This document shows positions 21,063-29,384 of a stretch of DNA of 64,000 nt, in pieces. The stretch is from Halovulum dunhuangense (GTDB lineage: Bacteria > Pseudomonadota > Alphaproteobacteria > Rhodobacterales > Rhodobacteraceae): contig NZ_JABFBC010000001.1 in assembly GCF_013093415.1 (NCBI RefSeq), positions 1,240,001 through 1,304,000 of the forward strand. The letters are read 5' to 3'. A model generated the notes under the pieces. That model did not search any database. It was not told the DNA's origin and worked only from the letters and a program-made list of their open reading frames with translations. A program made the translations under genes and the position numbers. The number at the start of each line of letters is the position of its first letter. The stretch's first letter is position 1.

Positions 21063-21983
21063 TTGTACGACGTCATTCCCGACATCCACGGCATGGCCGA
21101 CAAGCTTGTCCATCGCCTGACCGCGCTTGGATACACCGAGAGCAAGGGCGCCTGGCGGCACGCCGACCCGGACCGCAGCGTCGTGTTTCTGGGCGACTTC
21201 ATCGACCGCGGGCCCCAGAACGGCCGCGTGCTTTCCATCGTCCGCGCGATGATCGAGGCCGGCACCGCCCGCGCGATCATGGGAAACCACGAGCTGAACG
21301 CCATCCACTTCCACAGCCAGGGCGACAGGGGGCCGCTGCGGGACCACACCCCCGACAACCGCAGGCAGCATGAAAGCTTCCTGGCCGAGTTCCCCCTCGG
21401 CAGCCCCGGCGCCCGCGCATGGATCGACTGGATGGCGGACCTGCCGATCTGGCTGGAACGCGACGGCCTGCGCTTTGTCCATGCCTGCTGGGACGAGGGG
21501 GCGATCTCGCTGCTGCGGACCCATGCCCCGAACGGATCCGCGGGGATGGATACGCTTCTGCGCGCGGCGACGGACCCGCCGCTCAGGCACGCGGTCGAGA
21601 TGCTCACCAAGGGCCCCGAGGTTCCGCTGCCGCAGGGATACAGCTTCAAGGACAAGGGCCAGAGGACGCGCACCGACATGCGCCTGCGCTGGTGGCTTCG
21701 CGATGCCACCGCGTGGCGAAGCCTGGGGATTTCCGTTCCGCACCGCGAACAACTCCCCGAGGGAGACATCCCCGCGCGACACCGCATGCCCGGCTACCCC
21801 GCGGATGCGCCGCCCGTCTTCTTCGGACATTACTGGCTCGAAGATGCCCCCGAGCTTCAGGCGCCGAACGTGCTCTGTCTGGACTACTGCGCCGGTAAGG
21901 AGGGGCCGCTCGTGTCCTATCCCGTCGTCCCCGGTGCGCGCAGGCTGGAGCTTGCGCGGCTGCAAGGGCTCGATCCCTGTTGA
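21063..21983 (+). CDS. PPP-type metallophosphoesterase
   Basis: Predicted serine/threonine-type or diadenosine-polyphosphatase-like phosphoesterase of 306 residues. The three metal-binding blocks of the PPP family are in order: DIHG at residues 6-9, GDFIDRGPQ near 50 and GNHE near 80. Further histidines follow in FVHACWD and FFGHYW. The start is a TTG at 21063, since AAAGGAG lies 5 bases before it (21051-21057); the longer frame beginning with GTG 21039 would place that ribosome site inside the gene. It is divergent from pepN. Its substrate cannot be predicted. Confidence 0.85.
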   Translation: MYDVIPDIHGMADKLVHRLTALGYTESKGAWRHADPDRSVVFLGDFIDRGPQNGRVLSIVRAMIEAGTARAIMGNHELNAIHFHSQGDRGPLRDHTPDNRRQHESFLAEFPLGSPGARAWIDWMADLPIWLERDGLRFVHACWDEGAISLLRTHAPNGSAGMDTLLRAATDPPLRHAVEMLTKGPEVPLPQGYSFKDKGQRTRTDMRLRWWLRDATAWRSLGISVPHREQLPEGDIPARHRMPGYPADAPPVFFGHYWLEDAPELQAPNVLCLDYCAGKEGPLVSYPVVPGARRLELARLQGLDPC

Positions 21984-22106
21984 GCGGTTGCCGGTTCCAG
22001 CGTTTCCGGTCCGCTAAAGCAGCCCCGGCACACTCAATTTCTTGCGACAAGGGCCAAGCTGCGGCATGATGTCGCCGATGATACTTGATCCAAGGGGGAC
22101 ATCAGA

Positions 22107-22424
22107 ATGCGTTTAGTGGGAATTGTGACACTTCTTGCCTGCGGGGCGTTTGTCGCTGCCTGCTCGCAGCCCGAGCCGGCGCCGCCGCCGCCTGTGATCC
22201 AGGGCGAGCCGATCTATGACAAGTTCGGCGGGGTCACCGGCTGCACCAGCGGGGTCTATGTCCCGGGCGCCGCGCCGCAGGACCAGTGCCTGCCGCCGCC
22301 TGACGAGTGCACGCCGAACAGCACGACGGCCGCCGACCCCTGCCTGCCGCTGCGCGATGACGACCGTGGGCGGGATCCGACCACCCCTGACCCGCAGACG
22401 CCGGGAACGGCCCCCGTCAACTGA
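22107..22424 (+). CDS. Small proline-rich lipoprotein
   Basis: Unrecognised lipoprotein of 105 residues. The N-terminus is a type II signal peptide ending in the lipobox VAAC, lipidating Cys19. The mature part is rich in Pro, Asp and Thr (EPAPPPPVIQGEPIYDKFGG, later TTPDPQTPGTAPVN) with four further cysteines that could form disulphides in the periplasm. A GGGGGA ribosome site precedes the ATG and a strong terminator follows, so this is an independent one-gene unit. No enzymatic motif is seen. Confidence 0.82.
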   Translation: MRLVGIVTLLACGAFVAACSQPEPAPPPPVIQGEPIYDKFGGVTGCTSGVYVPGAAPQDQCLPPPDECTPNSTTAADPCLPLRDDDRGRDPTTPDPQTPGTAPVN

Positions 22425-22433
22425 CAGTCGCAG

Positions 22434-22461
22434 GGCCGCCCCGACCTTCGGGGCGGCCTTT
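22434..22461 (+). terminator. Rho-independent terminator after the lipoprotein gene
   Basis: A 9-bp perfect stem (22434-22442 with 22450-22458) and a 7-base loop are followed by TTT. It starts 10 bases after the lipoprotein stop. Confidence 0.85.
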
Positions 22462-22492
22462 ACCGTCCGGCGCGCGCCGCTATCTCACGCGC

Positions 22493-24031
22493 ATGAGCAG
22501 CCGGCCCGTGATCTTCTGGTTCAAGCGCGATCTGCGGGTCGCCGATAACCCGGCACTCGCGCGGGTGGCCGAGGTATCGGGCGGCCATGTCCTGCCGCTT
22601 TTCATCTTCGAGCCGGAATACTGGCGCCTGCCCGACACCTCGGCCCGGCAGTTCGCCTTCCTGACCGAGACGCTTGCGGACCTGCGCGCCGATCTTGCCG
22701 CGCAGGGCCAGCCGCTTGTCCTGCGCACGGGCGACGCTGTCGATGTCCTGGACGCCCTCGTGCGCGAGACCGGCGCGCGGGCGTTGTTCTCCTCCGAGGA
22801 GACCGGGAATCTCTGGACCTATGCCCGCGACCGGCGGGTGGCCGCCTGGGCGCGGGGGCGCGGGCTTGCCTGGACCGAACTGCCGCAAGCGGGCGTGAAG
22901 CGCCGGCTGAAAAGCCGGGACGGCTGGGCCGCCGCGCGGGACCGCTTCGTGCGCCAGCCGACGGTCGCGGCCCCGGCGCTTGCGCCCCTGTCCGGCATTG
23001 CGACGGGCGCGATGCCCGATGCAGCGTCCATGGGTCTGCCGGCCGATCCCTGCCCGGATCGCCAGCCCGGCGGGCGGCAGGCGGCGCTGGCGCTGCTGGG
23101 CGGCTTCCTGACGGAACGCGGCCGCGACTACCGCCGGCAGATGTCCACCCCGGTCGAAGGGGAATGGGCCTGCTCGCGCCTCAGTCCGCATCTAGCGCTG
23201 GGCGCGCTGTCGGGCCGCGAGGCGGCGCAGGCCACCGCCGCCCGCCAACGCGAGGTGCGCGGCACGCGCGAGGGCTGGGCGGGCAGCCTTTCGTCCTTCC
23301 AGTCCCGCCTCGCCTGGCGCGACCACTTCATGCAGAAGCTCGAGGACGAGCCGCGGATCGAGACGGACTGCCTTCACCCCGCCTATGAGGGCCTGCGCCC
23401 CCGAACCCCCGACGCGACCCGCCTGAGCGCCTGGGAGAGGGCAGAGACCGGCATCCCCTTCGTCGATGCCTGCATGCGCTACCTGCACCACACCGGCTGG
23501 CTGAACTTCCGGATGCGGTCCATGCTGGTGGCGGTTGCGAGCTATCATCTCTGGCTCGACTGGCGCGCGACCGGGCCGCATCTGGCGCGGCTTTTCACCG
23601 ACTACGAGCCGGGCATCCACTGGAGCCAGATGCAGATGCAGTCGGGCACCACCGGCATGAACACCGTGCGGATCTACAACCCCGTCAAGCAGGGGCTGGA
23701 CCAGGACCCGACCGGCGTCTTCACCCGCCGCTGGGTGCCGGAGCTTGCCGCCGTCCCCGACGCCCATCTCCAGTCGCCCTGGACATGGGAGGGGGCGGGC
23801 AGCGTCCTGGATCGTGCCTATCCCGCGCCCGTCGTGGACGTGGCCGAGGCCGCGCGCCACGCGCGTGACGCGGTCTGGGGCGTGCGGCGCGGCGACGCCT
23901 TCCGTGCCACCGCCGCGCGCATCGTGGAAAAGCACGCCAGCCGCAAGGATGGCGGCGACCGCGCCCCCCGCCGCAGGCGCGGACCCGGGCGCGCCAAGGC
24001 GTCCCCGGACCAGCTCAGCCTCGATCTTTAG
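22493..24031 (+). CDS. Cryptochrome/photolyase family protein
   Basis: Flavoprotein of 512 residues with an N-terminal Rossmann photolyase domain (IFWFKRDLRVADN) and a C-terminal FAD-binding helical domain. In the FAD region it reads GWLNFRMRSML, giving the Asn near the flavin N5, and then HWSQMQMQSGTTGMN and RIYNP. That last block differs from the classical NAMGWQW signature of class I CPD photolyases, so this is a divergent bacterial cryptochrome/photolyase branch. Repair and signalling roles cannot be separated from sequence. A basic tail (RKDGGDRAPRRRRGPG) ends the protein. The start follows a terminator by 31 bases, so it has its own promoter. Confidence 0.88.
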   Translation: MSSRPVIFWFKRDLRVADNPALARVAEVSGGHVLPLFIFEPEYWRLPDTSARQFAFLTETLADLRADLAAQGQPLVLRTGDAVDVLDALVRETGARALFSSEETGNLWTYARDRRVAAWARGRGLAWTELPQAGVKRRLKSRDGWAAARDRFVRQPTVAAPALAPLSGIATGAMPDAASMGLPADPCPDRQPGGRQAALALLGGFLTERGRDYRRQMSTPVEGEWACSRLSPHLALGALSGREAAQATAARQREVRGTREGWAGSLSSFQSRLAWRDHFMQKLEDEPRIETDCLHPAYEGLRPRTPDATRLSAWERAETGIPFVDACMRYLHHTGWLNFRMRSMLVAVASYHLWLDWRATGPHLARLFTDYEPGIHWSQMQMQSGTTGMNTVRIYNPVKQGLDQDPTGVFTRRWVPELAAVPDAHLQSPWTWEGAGSVLDRAYPAPVVDVAEAARHARDAVWGVRRGDAFRATAARIVEKHASRKDGGDRAPRRRRGPGRAKASPDQLSLDL

Positions 24032-24057
24032 CGGCCGTCTTGCGTCCGGACCCCCTG

Positions 24058-24086
24058 TTGCCTATCGGAAACTTTTTCCCTATGTG
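24058..24086 (+). promoter_or_regulatory. Candidate sigma-70-type promoter for glcB
   Basis: TTGCCT, a 17-base spacer and TATGTG lie 57 bases upstream of the malate synthase start, in a locally AT-richer stretch. The match to the -35/-10 consensus is moderate and untested. Confidence 0.3.
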
Positions 24087-24142
24087 GTGCACAATGGCAT
24101 ACAATGCCGATGGGGTCACAGGGCACGAGAGAGGGCCGGATC

Positions 24143-26317
24143 ATGGGTAACCGCGTAGAAAAACATGGGCTGCAAGTCGACGCCACGCTGGCAGCCTTCA
24201 TCGACGGGCAGGCGATTCCCGGCAGCGGCATCGCCGCCGACGCGTTCTGGGAAAGCCTTGCGCGACTGCTGGGCGAACTGACCCCGAAGAACCGCGCCCT
24301 GCTGGCCGAGCGTGACCGGATCCAGGCCGCGATCGACGACTGGCACAAGGCGCGCCGGGGCCAGCCCCATGACGCGGAAGCCTACGAATCCTTCCTGCGC
24401 GAAATCGGCTACATCGTTCCCGAGGGCCCCGATTTCAGCGTCGAGACCGAGAACGTGGACGCAGAGATCGCGACCATTCCCGGCCCGCAGCTTGTCGTGC
24501 CGGTGATGAACGCGCGCTATGCGCTGAATGCCGCCAACGCCCGCTGGGGCAGTCTCTATGACGCGCTCTACGGCACCGACGCGCTGGGCGATGCGCCGAA
24601 GGGCGCGGGTTACGACCCCGAGCGGGGCGCCCGCGTGATCGCCTGGGCCAAGGCGCATCTGGACGAGGTCGCGCCGCTGGCCACCGGGTCGTGGGCCGAT
24701 GTCAGCCGCATCGACGTGGCGGACGGCGCGCTGGCGCTGACCGGCCCCGCCGGACAGACCACGCTCAAGGATCCCGCGCAGTTCGCGGGCTACCGTACTT
24801 CCGCCGCCGGCAACCTGTCCGAGGCGGTGCTGCGCGCCAACAACCTGCTCATCCGCATCGTGATCGACCCCGCCAACCAGATCGGCAAGTCCGATCCGGC
24901 GCATGTCTCGGACATGCTGGTCGAGTCCGCGATCTCGACCATCATGGATTGCGAGGACTCGGTCGCCGCCGTCGATGGCGAGGACAAGGCGCTGGCCTAT
25001 GCCAACTGGCTCGGGCTGATGAAGGGCGACCTGAAGGAAGAGGTGTCCAAGGGCGGAAAGACATTTACCCGTGCGCTGAACCCCGACGTCACCTTCACCG
25101 CGCCCGATGGCGCGAAGAAGACCCACAAGGGCCGCTCGCTGATGCTGGTGCGCAACGTGGGCCACCTGATGACCACGCCCGCGATCCTGGACGCCGATGG
25201 CAACGAGGTGCCCGAGGGCCTGCTCGACGCCATGTGCACCGTGCTCTGCGCCGTGCACGACCTGAACAAGTCCGATGGGCCGCGCAACTCGCAGGCAGGC
25301 TCGGTCTATGTCGTGAAGCCGAAGATGCACGGCCCCGCCGAGGTCGCCTTCACCGACGAGATCTTCACCCGCGTCGAGGCGGCGCTGGGCCTGAAGCCCA
25401 ACACCGTCAAGATCGGCATCATGGACGAAGAGCGGCGCACCACGGTCAACCTCAAGGAATGCATCCGCGCCGCGAAGAAGCGCGTGGTGTTCATCAACAC
25501 CGGCTTCCTCGACCGCACCGGCGACGAGATCCACACCTCGATGGAGGCGGGCCCGATGGTCCGCAAGGCCGAGATGAAGGGCACCGCCTGGATCTCTGCC
25601 TACGAGGACAACAACGTGGATGTGGGCCTTGCCTGCGGGCTGAAGGGCCGCGCGCAGATCGGCAAGGGCATGTGGGCGATGCCCGACCTGATGCACGACA
25701 TGCTGGTGCAGAAGATCGCGCATCCCATGGCGGGCGCCAACTGCGCCTGGGTGCCCAGCCCCACCGCCGCAACCCTGCACGCGACGCACTACCACAAGGT
25801 CGACGTCTTCGCCCGCCAGGACGAGATTGCCGCCGGCGGCCCGCGCGCGAAGCTGTCCGCGCTGCTGACCATCCCGACCGCGCCCGGCACCAACTGGTCC
25901 GAGGACGACATCCGCGCCGAGATCGAGAACAACGCGCAAGGGATCCTTGGCTACACCGTGCGCTGGGTCGACCAGGGCGTCGGCTGTTCCAAGGTGCCCG
26001 ACATCAACAATGTCGGCCTGATGGAAGACCGCGCGACCTGCCGGATCAGCTCTCAGCACATGGCGAACTGGCTGCACCACGGCGTCATCACCGAAGCGCA
26101 GGTGCGCGAGGTGATGGAGCGCATGGCCCAGGTCGTGGACCGGCAGAACGCGAACGACCCGGCCTACACCCCGATGGCGCCCGGCTTCGACGGCTTCGCC
26201 TACCGCGCGGCCTGCGACCTGGTGCTGAAGGGAACCCGGCAGCCCTCGGGCTACACCGAGCCGCTTCTCCACGCCAACCGCCTGGCGCTGAAGGCGTCGC
26301 AGGCCAAGGCCGCCTGA
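24143..26317 (+). CDS. glcB: Malate synthase G
   Basis: Condenses glyoxylate and acetyl-CoA to malate, the last step of the glyoxylate bypass and of glycolate use. The 724-residue product is the monomeric isoform G by length and by sequence ([41 protein letters not shown], then the catalytic-core regions [13 protein letters not shown] and [15 protein letters not shown]). ATG 24143 has AGAGAGGG upstream and matches the family N-terminus ([10 protein letters not shown]); an earlier in-frame ATG lacks support. A GlcG-like gene follows within 14 bases, reproducing the glcG-glcB pairing of E. coli in reverse order. Confidence 0.97.
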   Translation: MGNRVEKHGLQVDATLAAFIDGQAIPGSGIAADAFWESLARLLGELTPKNRALLAERDRIQAAIDDWHKARRGQPHDAEAYESFLREIGYIVPEGPDFSVETENVDAEIATIPGPQLVVPVMNARYALNAANARWGSLYDALYGTDALGDAPKGAGYDPERGARVIAWAKAHLDEVAPLATGSWADVSRIDVADGALALTGPAGQTTLKDPAQFAGYRTSAAGNLSEAVLRANNLLIRIVIDPANQIGKSDPAHVSDMLVESAISTIMDCEDSVAAVDGEDKALAYANWLGLMKGDLKEEVSKGGKTFTRALNPDVTFTAPDGAKKTHKGRSLMLVRNVGHLMTTPAILDADGNEVPEGLLDAMCTVLCAVHDLNKSDGPRNSQAGSVYVVKPKMHGPAEVAFTDEIFTRVEAALGLKPNTVKIGIMDEERRTTVNLKECIRAAKKRVVFINTGFLDRTGDEIHTSMEAGPMVRKAEMKGTAWISAYEDNNVDVGLACGLKGRAQIGKGMWAMPDLMHDMLVQKIAHPMAGANCAWVPSPTAATLHATHYHKVDVFARQDEIAAGGPRAKLSALLTIPTAPGTNWSEDDIRAEIENNAQGILGYTVRWVDQGVGCSKVPDINNVGLMEDRATCRISSQHMANWLHHGVITEAQVREVMERMAQVVDRQNANDPAYTPMAPGFDGFAYRAACDLVLKGTRQPSGYTEPLLHANRLALKASQAKAA

Positions 26318-26330
26318 GGAGGGGATGGAC

Positions 26331-26759
26331 ATGACCAGGATCACGCTCGAAGCCGCCAACCGCATCATCGAGGTGGCGCTCGCAACCGCGGCCGAAAAGA
26401 AGCTGAAGCCCCTTGCGGTGATCGTTCTCGACGCGGGCGGCCACGCCATCGCCTATGCCCGGCAGGACGGCGCCTCGCCGGGGCGTTTCCAGATCGCGGG
26501 CGGGAAAGCCTATGGCGCGGTGATGCTGGGCCTTGGCGGACGCGCGCAGATGGCGCGGGCCGAGGCGCAGGCCTATTTCATCGCCGCCGCCAATGGCGCG
26601 CTCGACGGGCGGCTGGTGCCGGTGCCGGGCGGCGTGCTGGTGACGGACGCTTCCGGCACCGTGATCGGCGCCGTGGGCATTTCCGGCGACACGTCGGACA
26701 ATGACGAGGCCTGCGCCGTCGCTGGCATCGAGGCCGCTGGGCTGAACGCCCAGCCCTGA
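26331..26759 (+). CDS. glcG: GlcG/HbpS family heme-binding-type protein
   Basis: Small protein of 142 residues in the GlcG/HbpS family (DUF336). Family marks are LKPLAVIVLDAGGHAIAYAR, DGASPGRFQIAGGKAYGAV and VGISGDTSDNDEACAVAGI. Related proteins bind heme or corrinoid, and E. coli GlcG is encoded in the glycolate operon with no proven role. ATG 26331 is chosen over ATG 26325 because the GAGGAGGGG ribosome site abuts the first and is properly spaced from the second. It is very likely co-transcribed with glcB. Confidence 0.88.
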   Translation: MTRITLEAANRIIEVALATAAEKKLKPLAVIVLDAGGHAIAYARQDGASPGRFQIAGGKAYGAVMLGLGGRAQMARAEAQAYFIAAANGALDGRLVPVPGGVLVTDASGTVIGAVGISGDTSDNDEACAVAGIEAAGLNAQP

Positions 26760-26878
26760 GCAAGACCCCTGCGCCGCGCCGGCCCCGGTGGCTGGCGCGG
26801 CGCCAGGTTGATATGGGTCAAGGCGGCGATCGGGGGGGATCGCTAAGCATTCGGCAGTCTGCAACTGTCGTGGTGCAC

Positions 26879-27619
26879 ATGATCCGAATGCCCATCCCCC
26901 CGAGAACACTCCCAATCGATGCCCCGCGCCCCATGTCGCGCGGGCTGACGGCGGCGGTTGCGCTGACCGCGCTGCTGGCGGCTGCCGCGATCCCGATGGG
27001 CGCGGCACATGCCCAGGGCCAGGGCTCCGGCGGAAATGCCTCGGCCGGCGCGGGGGGTGGCAACCCGGATGCGGGCAACCGTCCCACCACCTCCAGCGCC
27101 GGCGATGACGGTCGCGGACCGCAGGCCAACAGGCCGGGGGAAACCGGCGGTGGCAAGCCGGTCTGGGCGCAGGAGGGCATTCCGGCGGTCGAACTTGGCC
27201 GCCTGAGCGTCGTCCGCTCACCCGATCATGTGCTGGAGGCCGCCTACACAGAGGCGCTTGCCACGCTGACCGACGACATGGTGGATTTCTACAACCTGTC
27301 CTTCGGCGACCTGATCGCCGAGTTGTCGCTCAACTTCGACAGCCTCAGCTTCATCGACTCGCCGCTTCAGAACCTCGCCCTGCTGGATGACGCGCTCGAC
27401 GGCACATCCGCGCTGGCCGATGCCGGCGTGGGTACCTCGGCCAGGCAGCTTTCGGCGATCTTCCTCGGCGTCGCCTCGGACAAGACCCTGCCGATCAGCG
27501 AGGACACGGTCATCGCGGTGACAACCATCCTGGGCCACGCGCTGACCGATGCCGAGATCAGCGCGCTTGCCGACGACGCCGAGGACGTCCGCATCGCGGT
27601 GCTGGCGGGCCACGGCTGA
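26879..27619 (+). CDS. Exported protein of unknown family, paralogue A
   Basis: I do not recognise this family. It has a long basic/proline leader and a signal peptide (LTAAVALTALLAAAAIPMG, cleavage likely after AHA), then a Gly/Asn-rich low-complexity segment. The block GPQANRPGETGGGKPVWA and EGIPAVELGRLSVVRSPDH follows, and then a predicted helical domain of about 130 residues ending VRIAVLAGHG. The downstream gene has the same architecture and near-identical blocks, so this is a tandem duplication. The start is uncertain: ATG 26879, 26888 and 26933 are possible and none has a good ribosome site. By comparison with the paralogue's leader length, 26879 or 26888 fits best. Confidence 0.7.
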   Translation: MIRMPIPPRTLPIDAPRPMSRGLTAAVALTALLAAAAIPMGAAHAQGQGSGGNASAGAGGGNPDAGNRPTTSSAGDDGRGPQANRPGETGGGKPVWAQEGIPAVELGRLSVVRSPDHVLEAAYTEALATLTDDMVDFYNLSFGDLIAELSLNFDSLSFIDSPLQNLALLDDALDGTSALADAGVGTSARQLSAIFLGVASDKTLPISEDTVIAVTTILGHALTDAEISALADDAEDVRIAVLAGHG

Positions 27620-27691
27620 GACGCAACCTTTGGCCCGGCGCCCGATGCGGGCGCCGTCGACCCCCGGCCAGATCCGTTGGAGGAGAATTCG

Positions 27692-28489
27692 ATGAGACGC
27701 GCGATTGCCCCGGCCGACCGACTTCCCCACCTGCTGCCTGCCACGCCATCCCTGCTTGCGCTGGGTCTGCTGCTGGGCATGGTGACAGGCGCTGTCCCCG
27801 CACGAGCCGAACACGAGGATGGGGTGATCCACGAGGATGGCGCGCACGAGGACGGGCAGGGCGGCCCCCGCGGCCCCGGTGGCGGTGGCCATGATGAGGG
27901 TGGCGAGAACGGCGGCCACGAAGACGGTGGCGGCCGCGACGGCCCGCCCGACACGCGCGGCGAGGATGGCGGCTCGGACGGGCGCGGCCCGCAGGCGAAC
28001 AGGCCGGACCAGACGGGCGGCGGCAGGCCGGTCTGGGCGAGGGAAGGGATCCCCTAGGTGGAACTCGGGCGCCTCAACGTCGTGCGCTCGCCCGATCATG
28101 TGCTTGGCGCCGCCTATGACGAGGCGCTCGCATCGATGACGCAGGACATGGTGGATTTCTACAACCTGCCGCTTGCGGACCTGATCGCGGAATTGTCGCT
28201 CAACTTCGAGAACGCCAGCTACATCGACTCGCCGCTCCAGAACCTCGCCCTGCTGGATGACGCGCTCGACGGCCGTTCCGTGCTGGCCGAAGTCGGCGTC
28301 AGCACCCAGGCCAGCCAGCTGTCGGCGATCTTCCTCGGGGTTGCCTCGGACAAGACCCTGCCGATCAGCACCGACACAGTCATCGCCGTGACCACGATCC
28401 TCGGCCATGCGCTGGACGATGCAGAGGCGTCACAGCTTGCCGCCACGGCCGAGGCGGTGCGCGTCGCGGTCTTGGCCGGCCATGGGTGA
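27692..28489 (+). pseudogene. Exported protein paralogue B, interrupted by an in-frame amber codon
   Basis: Same layout as the preceding gene: signal peptide (LLALGLLLGMVTGAVPARA), a His/Glu/Asp/Gly-rich low-complexity segment, GPQANRPDQTGGGRPVWA, then the conserved helical domain (VELGRLNVVRSPDHVLGAAY to VRVAVLAGHG). A single TAG at 28055-28057 falls exactly where paralogue A has Ala in EGIPAVELGRL, and the reading frame continues unchanged on both sides. The first part is 121 residues and the second 143. ATG 27692 has GGAGGAG 6 bases upstream. A GTG directly follows the TAG, with GGGAAGGGA 8 bases before it, so restart is possible, but it would give a protein without a signal peptide. This is either a recent nonsense mutation, readthrough or a sequencing error. 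Confidence 0.72.
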
Positions 28490-28575
28490 TGCGGCACCCT
28501 GACGCAAGGGCAAGAGGGGGTGCCGGTCCGGCAGGCCGATGCCCTCTGCACGCGGACGAGAGCAGGAGAAACGAC

Positions 28576-29367
28576 ATGCCGAAGGCGATGTTCGCCGTAT
28601 CAGCGGCGCTGGCAGCCAGTCTCGCCATCAGCGCCCCCACCGCGCAGGCGCAGTCCGGCCAGGGCGTGTTCGGGATCGACGCCCCCGCCGTCACCTATGG
28701 CCGCTACGCGCGCTTCGACCTTGGCGCCGGGTTTTCGGCCACCGACAGCGGCGACTGGCTTCCGCCGGGCGCCAGCGATCCGCGGGTGTTCTTCGCGCTG
28801 GACGGCGAGAACGGCATCGCCGGCACCGCCGCCATCGGCTTCGACTGGATGAACGGCTGGCGCGCCGAGGCGGCGCTGACCCATGTCGGCAAGGAAACCG
28901 TGGGCGGCGACTGGTCGCGGACCGAACCCGCCACCCCCGGCCCCCATGCCAGCGTCGAGGCCGACATCTCCTCGACCGCGCTCATGGGCAATGTCTATTA
29001 CCTGCCGTTCCAGCGGCCCGGCCGGAACGCGAAGTTCCAGCCCTTCGTGACGGCCGGGCTTGGCCTGTCGATGAACAGCATGGACGACTGGACCCGCACG
29101 AACCCTTCCGCGACCGACCCCGTGCGCAGCTTCGAGGGCGCGAGCCACATCGACCTTGCCTGGAGCGTGGGGCTTGGCGCCAGCATGCAGATCAGCGCAA
29201 CGGGGAAGCGCCCGATCCTGCTGGAGGCAAGCTACCGCTACTACGACCTGGGCGCGGCCCGCGGCAGCGCCACGCCGCTCGACGGTGGCAACGCGCCGCG
29301 CGACCCGCTGTCGGTTGATCGCGAAAGCCACGTTCTCGCGATAGGCCTGCGCATTCCGCTTCGCTGA
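28576..29367 (+). CDS. Outer-membrane beta-barrel protein (OmpA/OmpW-like porin fold)
   Basis: Exported protein of 263 residues with a signal peptide (MFAVSAALAASLAISAPTAQA). The mature part alternates aromatic and hydrophobic residues in short amphipathic strands (YGRYARFDLGAGFSA, GTAAIGFDWMNGWRAEAALTH, SSTALMGNVYYLPF, RPILLEASYRYYDLG) and closes with VLAIGLRIPLR, like 8-stranded small barrels. No OmpA peptidoglycan-binding domain is present. The terminal residue is Arg rather than the usual aromatic. AGGAG sits 7 bases before the ATG. It follows the two secreted paralogues by 86 bases on the same strand and may share their regulation. Confidence 0.82.
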   Translation: MPKAMFAVSAALAASLAISAPTAQAQSGQGVFGIDAPAVTYGRYARFDLGAGFSATDSGDWLPPGASDPRVFFALDGENGIAGTAAIGFDWMNGWRAEAALTHVGKETVGGDWSRTEPATPGPHASVEADISSTALMGNVYYLPFQRPGRNAKFQPFVTAGLGLSMNSMDDWTRTNPSATDPVRSFEGASHIDLAWSVGLGASMQISATGKRPILLEASYRYYDLGAARGSATPLDGGNAPRDPLSVDRESHVLAIGLRIPLR

Positions 29368-29384
29368 GCGCGTCGCGCCCCGGC

